From the NCBI GenBank assembly GCA_951213105.1, contig OX578146.1:113440127-113504126 (forward strand): a stretch of 64,000 nucleotides of DNA. Direction: 5' to 3'. This DNA is from Amaurobius ferox. Its lineage: Eukaryota; Arthropoda; Arachnida; Araneae; Amaurobiidae. Both the position numbers and the translations under genes were made by a program. Below the pieces are notes generated by a model. The model had not been told where the DNA came from. It ran no database searches and saw only the letters and a program-made list of their open reading frames with translations. This document shows, in pieces, positions 21,801 through 32,621 of the stretch. The first letter of the stretch is position 1. Every line of letters begins with the position of its first letter.

Positions 21801-22507
21801 ATTTTCTCGAGATCCAGAGGAAAGAACAAGAAAGTAATCCTCGTTTCGCCATGTTCAGCCATCGCTTTAACTGGGAGCCAAGATGGTCGCTGTTACCCCA
21901 GCCTGCATATTGAAGAGTCTTAGGATGTGTGATAGTATACATACGCATTGCGAAGCCTCTGATTAGCACAGGAAAACAACAGTTTAAAGAACGGCTGATA
22001 AAGAGATAAGCCAGAATTGCTCTCACAACTGCGCTGGCAATCATCCAGTGACATACAGTGTCATCTATGATGCATTCTGTATCATCATCATCCATTTCAA
22101 GACACCTAATGGAAGTAAGATGGCGCTATCTTCGCTTTTTAAGACGTCTGCAGCTCCGTTTGGAATGAAGCCGTGTCCCAGAATCATGGCAATCTTGAGA
22201 ATGGCATTTTATCGCTTTTAATTTGACATGTTTGAGAAGACATACATCTTCGATGACAGCTGGTCCGCATAGTAGTGGTATGAGTTACGTTAAGTGCAGA
22301 GCGATACGTATAACATATCCTCTGATCCTTCTTTTCACCTTTTCAAATTTCCCTTTACTATGAAGGTAATATTCGCCCCTACACATCCGTCTCCTCATAG
22401 GAGCGATCACATAGTATTGAAACCCTTCCTTGGCTAAATAGATCTTCAGATTTATCTTCAACTAAGTATATCTGGGACATTCTGGGATGTCACCTGCAGA
22501 GACGGAA

Positions 22508-24546
22508 TATCAGGATCAGCAATTGCAGAAAACTGGATATCAGCAATTGCAGAAAACTGGATATCAGCAATTGCAGAAAACTGGATATCAGCAGTTGCAG
22601 AAAACTGGATATCAGCAGTTGCAGAAAACTGGCTATCAGCAATTGCAGGAAACTGGCTATCAGCAATTGCAGAAAACTGGCTATCAGCAATTGCAGGAAA
22701 CTGGCTATCAGCAATTGCAGAAAACTGGCTATCAGCAATTGCAGAAAACTGGCTATCAGCAATTGCAGAAACTGGCTATCAGCAGTTGCAGAAAACTGGC
22801 TATCAGCAGTTGCAGAAAACTGGATATCAGCAGTTGCAGAAAACTGGATATCAGCAGTTGCAGAAAACAGGCTATCAGCAGTTGCAGGAAACTGGCTATC
22901 AGCACATGCAGAAAACTGGCTATCAGCACTTGCAGAAAACTGGCTATCAGCACTTGCAGAAAACTGGCTATCAGCACTTGCAGAAAACTGGCTATCAGCA
23001 CTTGCAGAAAACTGGCTATCAGCACTTGCAGAAAACTGGCTATCAGCACTTGCAGAAATCTGGCTATCAGCACTTGCAGAAAACTGGCTATCAGCACTTG
23101 CAGAAAACTGGCTATCAGCACTTGCAGAAATCTGGCTATCAGAACTTGCAGAAAACTGGCTATCAGAACTTGCAGAAAACTGGCTATCAGAACTTGCAGA
23201 AAACTGGCTATCAGAACTTGCAGAAAACTGGCTATCAGCAATTGCAGAAAACTGGCTATCAGCAATTGCAGAAAACTGGCTATCAGCAATTGCAGAAAAC
23301 TGGCTATCAGCAATTGCAGAAAACAGGATATCAGCAAATGCAGAAAACTGGATATCAGCAAATGCAGAAAACTGGCTATCAGCAATTGCAGAAAACTGGC
23401 TATCAGCAATTGCAGCAAACTGGCTATCAGCACTTGCAGAAAACTGGCTATCAGCAATTGCAGAAAACTGGCTATCAGCAATTGCAGAAAACTGGCTATC
23501 AGCAATTGCAGAAAACTGGCTATCAGCAATTGCAGAAAACTGGCTATCAGCAAATGCAGAAAACTGGATATCAGCAATTGCAGAAAACTGGATATAGCAA
23601 TTGCAGAAAACTGGATATAGCAATTGCAGAAAACTGGATATAGCAATTGCAGAAAACTGGATATCAGCAATTGCAGAAAACTGGATATCAGCAATTGCAG
23701 AAAACTGGATATCAGCAACTGCAGAAAATTGGATATCAGCAATTGCAGAAAACTGGATATCAGCAATTGCAGAAAACTGGCTATCAGCAATTGCAGAAAC
23801 CTGGCTATCAGCAATTGCAGAAAACTGGATATCAGCAATTGCAGAAAACTGGATATAGCAATTGCAGAAAACTGGATATCAGCAATTGCAGAAAACTGGA
23901 TATCAGCAATTGCAGAAAACTGGATATCAGCAATTGCAGAAAACTGGATATCAGCAATTGCAGAAAACTTGGATATCAGCAATTGCAGAAAACTGGATAT
24001 CAGCAATTGCAGAAAACTGGATATCAGCAATTGCAGAAAACTGGATATAGCAATTGCAGAAAACTGGATATCAGCAATTGCAGAAAACTGGATATCAGCA
24101 ATTGCAGAAAACTGGATATCAGCAATTGCAGAAAACTGGATATCAGCAATTGCAGAAAACTGGATATCAGCAATTGCAGAAAACTGGATATCAGCAATTG
24201 CAGAAAACTGGATATCAGCAATTGCAGAAAACTGGATATCAGCAATTGCAGAAAACTGGCTATCAGCAATTGCAGAAAACTGGCTATCAGCAATTGCAGA
24301 AAACTGGCTATCAGCACTTGCAGAAAACTGGATATCAGCAATTGCCGATAACTGGATATAGCAATTGCAGAAAACTGGATATCAGCAATTGCAGAAAACT
24401 GGATATAGTAATAGCAGAAAACTGGATATAGTAATTGCAGAAAACTGGCTATCAGCAATTGCAGAAAACTGGATATCAGCAATTGCAGAAAACTGGATAT
24501 CAGCAATTGCAGAAAACTGGCTATCAGCAATTGCAGAAAGCTGGAT
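22508..24546 (+). repeat. 24-bp satellite array, about 85 units
   Basis: The unit is CAGAAAACTGGATATCAG followed by CAATTG, holding the palindromes GATATC and GCAATTGC. Variants come in blocks: GGATAT or GGCTAT, and CAATTG, CAGTTG, CACTTG or GAACTTG, which shows local homogenisation. Five of the six frames of a 24-bp unit are open (QKTGYQQL, RKLDISNC and ENWISAIA on the plus strand; two on the minus strand), so long open frames appear on both strands without selection. Units of 22, 23 and 25 bp break the frame several times. A plus-strand frame starts at an ATG at 22487 just outside the array. Confidence 0.95.
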
Positions 24547-24799
24547 TTTAGCAAACAAAACTGTTACAGGTTTTGTTTGCCCCATTCTCTTACATACCGA
24601 GAAGCATTGCAGCCTGAGAGAGTTTTACTATTTTCTAATCTGTTATCATTATTATCGAACTGTTCTAAAATAAAGATTTCACTGGATTTGAAGTTATAAT
24701 TATTTCTTAATTCCTTTATGTACATTGCATGTGCTAAGGTCCATTACGATCAGAGGTTTGATTTGAGATGCTTCGACCTTTTTTATTAGTGTATCTTAG

Positions 24800-25395
24800 C
24801 TATATATGTGCTCCCTGTTAAGCTTAACAAACCAGGCAAAAACGTATATAAATCGTTGGAGCTGATTTTGAATTATAAGAGGTCATTACAGTCAATGGAG
24901 ATATTTTAATTCTTGCTGTCCCGAAGGGAACTGTAGAAGGATGAAACTTATTGAAACATTACCCGGATCGAGTTCTCTTGCTTAAAACTGTAAATTCATC
25001 AAATTAGATTACATAATTCAGAAGATATTTAGCTTGAAAAGCTACTTTGGAATTTCAAGTTTTATATACTATTAAAGCGGTACAGAATTTGAAATATTTC
25101 TATAAACTTGCTCCTAATTAAGCTTAACAAACTAGTGAAAAAGTATATAAATCAGTAGAGCCATTTTTGAATTATAACTGGTTAAGACAGACATACAGAA
25201 ACGCGTTTTTATTTCTTATTTTATCCCACATTTCTGAAGAGTAATAAAACTTACATCAGACTTTTCCTGAATACAATCACAAATCTATCTGAAAAACAAC
25301 ACTATCTGAAAAAAATCATCAAATTCCATAGCGTGGTTCAAGAGATATTTTTAAAGTTAGAAACGTGCATTGAAATTTCCCATTTTATAAATTAG
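24800..25395 (+). repeat. Diverged tandem duplication of about 290 bp
   Basis: 24800-25075 and 25105-25395 share TTAAGCTTAACAAAC, AGTATATAAATCAGT (GTATATAAATCGTT in the first), TTTTGAATTATAA and CATCAAATT. Divergence is high. Confidence 0.6.
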
Positions 25396-25989
25396 GTTAT
25401 TTTGTTTCCCATATAATAGTTTGAAAATTTCGTAGTCCTTCAAGAACTACCCTTACTGTAGCAACATGGCCCCTCAACCGACTTTCTGGGATTTACATAA
25501 TTTACATCATTATGTTGTTATGAATAACTTTCTAAGAAACAAAAAATAAGCTACAAACATAAGCATCGAATAATAAAACATATTTGTCAAGTTAATTTGA
25601 TGAACACATTAATGAAAAAATTAATTAACCTACAAAAAATTACTAAATATTTTATAAAGTTCTTTTTGTGTCTGATGCATGTACAAGAGAAATTACTAAG
25701 CAATATATACATATATATTTAAGTTACGAGATTTAAACCTCGCAGATAATACATTTGTTCAGAACTTCTTAAAATAGGCTTTAAAAATCTCGAATTTAAA
25801 AATATTAGGGCAGACCATACTATTTTCTTTCCCAATATTTGGAAAAGTGATAAACAGAACTATCATTAAAGAGTTACATCTGTTAGCCTAAGTTCACTCA
25901 TTGAGAAACTTAAGCAATAGAATGGTAGCAATGAATGTGTCATCTTCAAGAAAGATTGCAAAATTTTGGCTAGCAATTGCTTTTGCTTC

Positions 25990-26062
25990 CATTGCAGGAA
26001 GTTTTATTCCATGCTGATGAACGATTAAAAGTACGAAAACGGTTTATAGATGTTGTTAAGCC
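25990..26062 (+). ncRNA. Hammerhead-like motif, core words present
   Basis: CCATTGCAG, TTATTCCATG, CTGATGA (26014-26020), GAAA (26035-26038) and ACGGTT are in the right order and spacing. Stem II is poor (ACGATTAAAAGTAC) and stem I has one mismatch and one wobble. It belongs to the same family as the 16.2-16.9 kb motifs. Confidence 0.5.
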
Positions 26063-26099
26063 TAATAGCAGCGGTAATCTATCTTTGGGAACGCCCCCA

Positions 26100-26740
26100 A
26101 TAGATGGGCTCTGTGAGTATGATAAATAAACACCTCTGAATGTTATTTTTTATAATGTTTTTTAAATCCCTTTAAAGTCACAGACTGTGGTTTCTTTCCC
26201 TTTTACGCCATTCGACGAAATAACTTAATTATTGTCAAAATATTTCACAGTAAAGATAGTTCGTCCAATCGTTCTCTGCAGAGGCAACCTGCACAGTCTC
26301 ATCTAGACAGACTCTTTCTTTGTCCGGCTATCTTGATAAGGTTGTAAATAAAGAGGGCATATATTTTAAAGCGAAGACGTCCTGATAGTAAGTCACCATA
26401 AAATTCGAGTTTCGAATAGATCAGAAATCATTATTCTTATGGGTTTTGGAAGTGCTTTTATTAATATTTAACTGCTGTTTCCTTTTTTAATTTTTATTCT
26501 TTTAAATTGTGTTCTATTTATTGTTAACTGTTAATTGTTAACTGGTTCCGAGAAAAAAATGACATTTACAGAAAACCATTGTTCTCAATTAAAGATCCGG
26601 GTGGATTGACCTTGTTGACAAATTTGATGACATGTGCGACAAATATGGGGAAAACATATTGCCAATTAGGCCGCTTTTGGGGGGTTTCTGAAACTTTTCT
26701 AATTTTGTAGTTTCGCTGGATATTTCTCGAGTAATTTGGC
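26100..26740. other. Mostly unassigned DNA
   Basis: 26180-26330 resembles 28430-28600 (GTGGTTTCTTTCCCTTTTAC, ATTCGACGAAATAACTTAAT, GAGGCAACCTGCACAGTCT). Otherwise nothing is recognised. Confidence 0.45.
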
Positions 26741-28235
26741 TAGAAATATTCCAAGTGACCTAGGAGACTGAATTTTTGCACGCTTAACCACCACACAGTA
26801 GCTAACAGAGCCGGATTTTTGGTTTCACCCCTCCCTAAAAATATTTCAAGATTCTCCGGAAGCTCCTTAGGTGACTTCCATAATATTTGCACATTTATAA
26901 AAATAAATCACGGGTCAGAGCCTAAAAGTAGTCCAAATTTTCGATTACGAAGATGGGTGTTATCGGATGGGGGGGGGGGGGGGTTTACGAAAGTGATGGT
27001 TTTCGATATGTAAATGGGTTTGTGTTGAAAATGGGGATTTTGGGAGGGACTTTCTACACTTTAGGGAAATCCTCGGTAACTTAACAGGTTAAATCGTCAC
27101 ACAATTATACTATCGATTGCAGTACAAAATCCGGAACAATATTTCCGATTTCTACCCACAGTCTGGACAAACTGGGGGGTGGGGGAGTTGAGAAGTCCTT
27201 TCAGACCCTCTAGAAGCCCTACGGTAACTTAGAAGGTTGAAACTTTGAATATTTATAGGAACGACCACGGAACATAACCTACATGAGACACTCTTAGACT
27301 AAAGCGGCGAATTTTTCGGCTCTAAGTACTATACATTATGAAATAAAAATACAAATAAGACCTATTAGAACAAAGTTGCAATTTAATTTTTAAGTTTATT
27401 GATTTCTCTGTCTTCAACAGGTTTAAATACTAGTACAAGTATAAAGCCTTACAAGAGCATAAAATAATTTTTTTAATCTTTTACTTTCAGACTCATATGC
27501 ATACACAGGGACATCACGTCAAAACGTTCGATTTCAGGGATGCTCAAAAAAGTAAATCCTTTCAAAACTCGGATTCGAATTTCTGATTTCCTCCCAATAT
27601 ATGTCTTTATCTTTTTGCACAGTACTTTTAATTATTGTTTAATATACACCTATATTTGCAAAAATAATATATATAATAATTATTAAACGTGTTTTTCTTA
27701 TTCAAAACGTCCAGAAGCTTTTGGTGTTCTTAAAAGCTGAATTTGTGCACACTTATAGCTATTTTAGAGAGTAATTAAATTATTCCAGCGAATAGCAATA
27801 GGGAAAAGAATCCACAAACAGGAACTTTAGGCGGATCTCTGAAATAAGGCACTCCAAGAAACCCCTCTGGTGACACCAAAAGACTGAATCTTTAAACACT
27901 TACAGTATGGACTGGGACAAAGAACCTATTAAACTGGATTTTTGATTTTCCCGCGGTTGCAGAGAAAATTGGGGGGGTTCGAAAAGTCACTCTTGACCCT
28001 TCAGAAGCCGAAAACTTAGAAAATAAAAACTTCGCAATCACGGTGCAAAACTTAACGGAACCTGATTTTATTTATTTATTTATTTATTTTTTACGGGAAA
28101 AGATGACGGGGAGACTAAAAGTATTTCCATAACTTCCCCTGTGAAGACCGAAATTTACACATTTAATACTATCAAGCCTGGGACAGAACCAAACTAAGCT
28201 AATGTTCGATTAAGACGATTAGTTTTGGTGCTACA
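26740..28235 (+). repeat. Degenerate repeat region K
   Basis: A word close to AAGACTGAATCTTTGCACAC, usually preceded by CCCTAGGTGACTT or a variant and followed by a stretch with ACAGTAT...GGGACAGAACC, recurs at about 26763, 26855, 27209, 27860 and 28135. A further copy is at 58060-58530. Several G-runs (26971-26984, 27174-27185, 27971-27977) fall at similar places in the unit. Spacing is irregular, so the array is old. Confidence 0.55.
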
Positions 28236-28502
28236 CATAATACATAATTAAAAAAAAATAAAACTCATTAAAAAAGTTGCTATTGACTTTTTAAAAGTTC
28301 TAGATTACCTGTCCTTCACATGCTTACATCCTAGTATAATAATAAATTTCAAACTTACAGAAACCCAACAATTAAAACAATCAAAACAAATTACTGCATT
28401 GTCACACTTCTAAATACACTTTCAGAGATCCACCTGAAGTTCCGGTTCGTGGATTCTTTTTCCTGTTCCTATTCGTCGGAATAATTTAATTATTCTCTAA
28501 AA
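27761..28502. repeat. Inverted repeat, 83-bp arms 575 bp apart
   Basis: 27761-27844 is the inverted match of 28421-28502 (TTTAGAGAGTAATTAAATTA against TAATTTAATTATTCTCTAAA, and TCCACAAACAGGAAC against GTTCCGGTTCGTGGA). The arms could be the ends of a short DNA element; flanking duplications are not clear. Confidence 0.7.
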
Positions 28503-28653
28503 GAGCTTCAAATTAAGGAGAGTTTATAGTAGTGTCTTACAGAGGGCAATCTGTTCAGTCTAACCCCTTCTAATTACTAGAGTGAATAAAAGGAGATAGG
28601 CCAAACTGACTTTCCCTTTCGCTGTCTTTTCCCTAATCTGGCGTGCTGTCAAG

Positions 28654-29045
28654 GATTTCTTATTTTAAGGAAAGTTAGAAAGCTCCTTTTCAGCACATGT
28701 TAAATTTCCCAAACGTTAGGCAAGTGTTTTTCAGGTATAGCATATGCTACGATAATAGCATTTTTTAAAATATTCAAATAAGAGATTTTAAAACTGCAAT
28801 CATTTAAAAGAATAATTTATAAATTAATTAAATTAATTTTGATAATGAATTTTAAATTAATAAAATATTTATATCTTATTTTAAGGGAAGTTGAAAAGCC
28901 CCTTTTTCAGCACATGTTAAATTTTCCAAACTTTTTGTACGTGTTTCTCAGGTATAGCATATTCTAAGATAATAGCATTTTTACGATATACAAATAATAG
29001 AGATTTTAAAATTGAAATGATTTAAATGACTATTTAATAATTTAA
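28654..29045 (+). repeat. Tandem duplication of about 165 bp
   Basis: 28654-28820 and 28880-29045 share CAGCACATGTTAAATTT, TCAGGTATAGCATAT and GATAATAGCATTTTT, and both are followed by AT-rich TTAATAATTTA-type sequence. Confidence 0.75.
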
Positions 29046-30140
29046 TAAAAATTAATTTTAATAATGAATTTTAAATAAATTAACTTGTTTTATGAATTCT
29101 TTTTAATAATTTATGAACATTCAGGTTACATAAAAAAACAAAAAACTATTATTGCATTTAAGGGGTTTCGACTTTAAAAGTAATGAAAAAAGAAAACAAA
29201 ATCACATTCAACATTTTATATGTTATAAAGATAAAAATACCTTTTTTCTTGACAGTGATAAATCTATATATTTTTAATGCACAATTTTTTTAAAAGATCA
29301 TATAATAAATATTTTTATAGAGAGTTCTTAATTATGAGCCATTCGGCGGGCATAGAAATGGATATGATAGTTTGCGTATAATATGATTCAGAAATTTTGC
29401 TTCTGAAATAAAAATTTTGTATCAAATTATACTTTAGGAACAATTGATCATTTTGAATCTAAAGAAATTAGTATTTAGATACATTTCTACTTAATGCAAT
29501 GTTGTATTTAGCTTTCACAAAATTTTCGAAATTTCAGCAACAAAACTTCAACAACACAATTTCAAAAACATAATTTATACAGCATAACTTCAACAGCACA
29601 CATTTCAAACAACATAACTTATTGCAAAAATATTTTTGCAACATTAAAACATTAAAATATTTAAGTTTCCTCTATAAAGACAAGCATACATATCAGCAAA
29701 TTTCCATTAAAAATATTGAGATTTTTCAGAGTTACCTTGTACACAATGTTAAAAATAATATTCAGAGTAAAACGACTTTAAAGATATTTCTTAAACTTCT
29801 GTTTCCTTCTGAAACCCGAGATATTTTCGGCTGTTACTTTAGTAATTATAACAATTTCATGCATATTGTTTTAAAATGTTCAGACAAGCTTTTCTTCATA
29901 TATATTTTTTGAAAAGAAAATTGAATTTTTGTGACCCTTTAAATAATTTTTTTAAATTATATACACTTCAAATTGAACATCGTTAATACATTAAGAAGGT
30001 TAATACAGAATTTCAAAGCAGTATTTTTAAAGTTTGAAACATATTCGTCTCTAAGCATTAAAAAGAACCTTGTTTTGCAATAAAAGTATTTTATGGTAAA
30101 AGTGTGATTTATATACAATTAAATCCTTTACAAACCCACA
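29046..30140. other. Unassigned AT-rich DNA
   Basis: Short internal repeats of the type AACTTCAACAACAC at 29530-29620. The 96-codon frame at 29622 (plus) is AT-driven and unrecognised. Confidence 0.4.
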
Positions 30141-30149
30141 TTTTTACTC

Positions 30150-30530
30150 ATGTGTAGGGAGAGTATTGAAATCGTGTCCAAAATCGGAACTCGAGTTTTC
30201 GACGGAACACGTTTTGAGCACTCTAGAACACGAAAAACCTAATATAACGTGACGTTTGTGTGTGTGTATGTGTGTGTGTGTATGTGTGTGTGTGTGTGCA
30301 GGGGGGGTGTTTGCCTGCCTGTCTGTCTGTCTGACGGTTTGTCGGTTGCCCCCCTGTAGGTTACCCTGGTGCTTATTAGGTTTTGATACGATTTGCAAGA
30401 AAATGAACCAGATTCTTCTTGCAAAATGACCCTTAAAATCAATAAAATCCGGAATAAAATGCTAAATATTCTGGAGTATTAATAAAATGCATTGTTTTAT
30501 AAATTTTTAACAATGAAACGAAACAGATCC
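30150..30530 (-). mobile_element. Family B fragment
   Basis: GGGAGAGTATTGAAATCGTG, AATCGGAACTCGAGTTTTCG, GAGCACTCTAGAACACG, GTGACGTTTGTG, then GT and CTGT tracts (30255-30332) and GGTTTTGATACGATTTGCAA. These match the hairpin-proximal half of B. The far half decays before 30540. Confidence 0.7.
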
Positions 30531-30539
30531 ACCGCTTTG

Positions 30540-32310
30540 TGCACACCAAACAGCCATTATCGTAGTGCAAGAGAACTTTGTATCTCAAGTCAATGCAATG
30601 CAATCCAATGTAATAGCAATTGCTCATTGTACAAGTTGCTTTCCTGTATGTAGAGTATATTTAGAAAGGAAAGCGGTATTGGCTAATTGCTAAAATATTA
30701 AAATTATGTGAAAGTAATCAGTTTTGGAATAACCGCTTTACTGCTGACTCAACTGAAACTGTTTCAGAAAATCGTGACATCCTATCGTGAGCAAAATACA
30801 TTAGGTAAGTTTTTTTGGAGGGCAGAAGCAGGTGTTGCAGTTAAGCGCTGTTGCAGTTAATCTTCTAAGTCGGTAGGATTAAGTCGGTTGAAGATTATGT
30901 TGGCTGGAAAAAGTGGAGGGGAAAATCCTGTTAAAATCCTAGCGGTTGTGTTAAAGATCTGCAAGATCGACAATGTGTTAAAAATCGAAGTGATCAGACC
31001 GGAAATTCAGAAATAAAACTTTAACAAAGCCTTCGAAAGGAGAAGCTGCGCTCTATGCATTAAAGTTAGATATTGTTAGTACTTATTTGTATTATAATAT
31101 GACTTGGATTCAAATTTCAAAGAACGGCTGGAATTGTAACTTCATTTCCACCCTGATCTTTAAAGGTTATTTAAAAATATTTGGCACAGCATAATTTAAT
31201 ATATAAATGTATAAAACAGTTATTATGTTACTATTATTATTGTTATATCAGTTAGACCGCAGCTAGCGGTTACTTTTTTAGCGCTATATCCGGAGATATT
31301 ATAAATCTATCTCGTTAAAAACGAGAAAATGATGCTTGAATTAACATTGCACCAAGTAAAAGTTCATAATTTTCTCGTTAGTTCTAAAATTCCGATAAAT
31401 GTGAGATTGTCATGAAGAAATTACACTGTGTTTATAAACACTTGGTCATTTACATAATATGTATACATCTGGGTTTTTTAAGATGAGGAACAGAGATGGA
31501 TATAGAACAACTCCAGTTGGGTGTAGAAGGGAAGTAAAATATAAAAATTAATCAGATAAAGGAGAATGTTTCTATGATAGTTGCACAAAAATTCAAAATT
31601 TTACTTTTATACGTACCCCACCCAATAAAAAATGTCATTAGTGAAATTTGTTCTGCGTTTAATTAGAGTGAATGATATTTACCATGTACCTTTTGGTAAA
31701 AAATTCACTAAGATATCGATCATTAAAATTCTTAGAAAGACAGAAAGGAAATATGGGGCATCTAAAAATTCAACTAAAACCGGGAAACCAAATGTTTATA
31801 TTTTCAGACATTATAAGAGTTCTATTTGAATCTCACAGAGATAATGCACATCATATTTGTTACATTTTATGTATCCCATACATAACAAAACTTATAACAT
31901 AAATGGCTTTTCTTGGTCTTTCTAAATTTTACTAAGTAATTTTGAATAATTGATTTGCTGCTGGTCTCTTGTAATCAAAGTGAAATACGTGATAACTATA
32001 TGTGGAATATCTCAGCGAATTTTTCATTAAACTGAACGGGATCAATTTCTCTCGTTCTAATTAAGCGCGGCGTAAAATTTACTAATTAACTTTTTATTAT
32101 TGGAGCATGAAAAAATTGCATTTTTATCAAATTATCAGTTCTGGGGTTGCGACCATAAATAAATTATCCCCTATTTGCTGATTACTTTTCATAATTCACT
32201 TTGCTTCCACTACCAGCTGTTGATTATATATTTCTTTTGAACATTCTTCATCATTCTCAGTATAATCCTTAAAGTTTGTGTGTCCGTATGTATGTCCTTC
32301 CAGCTATACA
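30540..32310. other. Unassigned DNA
   Basis: No gene or repeat family recognised. The overlapping 65- and 76-codon frames at 31632-31902 show no motif. Confidence 0.4.
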
Positions 32311-32319
32311 AATCCACAT

Positions 32320-32621
32320 AATGTATCACGGGCGCGGTAACCCAGTGGTTAGCGCGGGAATTGTACTCGGTAGGTCCGGGTTCGATTCCCTCCTCTGCCA
32401 AAATTGACGTCGTGTTCAAGCGGAGTACGACCACGTTAAACATGTGGGTCCGTAAGTCCTTTCGAGAAGTTGGTGGTAGGAGAAGGAGGGTACTATACCT
32501 GTGGATGCCTCCCCACTGGGTTCCGGTCTAAATTGGGTGGCACTTCCTGGCCGTTCAAACAATTACCTTTCACCTCTTTGGTAGGTCGAACGGCCTGAGT
32601 CTCAACAACACAATGTATCAC
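32320..32621 (+). mobile_element. Full-length tRNA-derived SINE-1 with 10-bp target duplication
   Basis: The element is 32330-32611, flanked by AATGTATCAC at 32320-32329 and 32612-32621. The head has a tRNA-like box A (TAACCCAGTGGTTAGCGCGG) and a perfect box B (GGTTCGATTCC, about 32379). A central domain follows (GCGGAGTACGACCACGTTAA, CATGTGGGTCCGTAAG), then the 3' body (CACTGGGTTCCGGTCTAAAT, GTAGGTCGAACGGCCTGAGT) and a CAACAACAC tail. No 5S sequence precedes the head, unlike the 8782-9159 copy. This is the reference copy for the family in this window. Confidence 0.93.

Noticed and set aside
22487..24554. Very long open frames (up to 424 codons) on both strands
   Set aside because: They are translations of a 24-bp satellite whose unit lacks stops in five frames. 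Units of 22, 23 and 25 bp shift the frame, and overlapping frames on both strands are equally long.
32330..32400. tRNA gene with good box A and box B
   Set aside because: The tRNA-like head lacks a plausible closed cloverleaf and continues into the SINE body with a target duplication.
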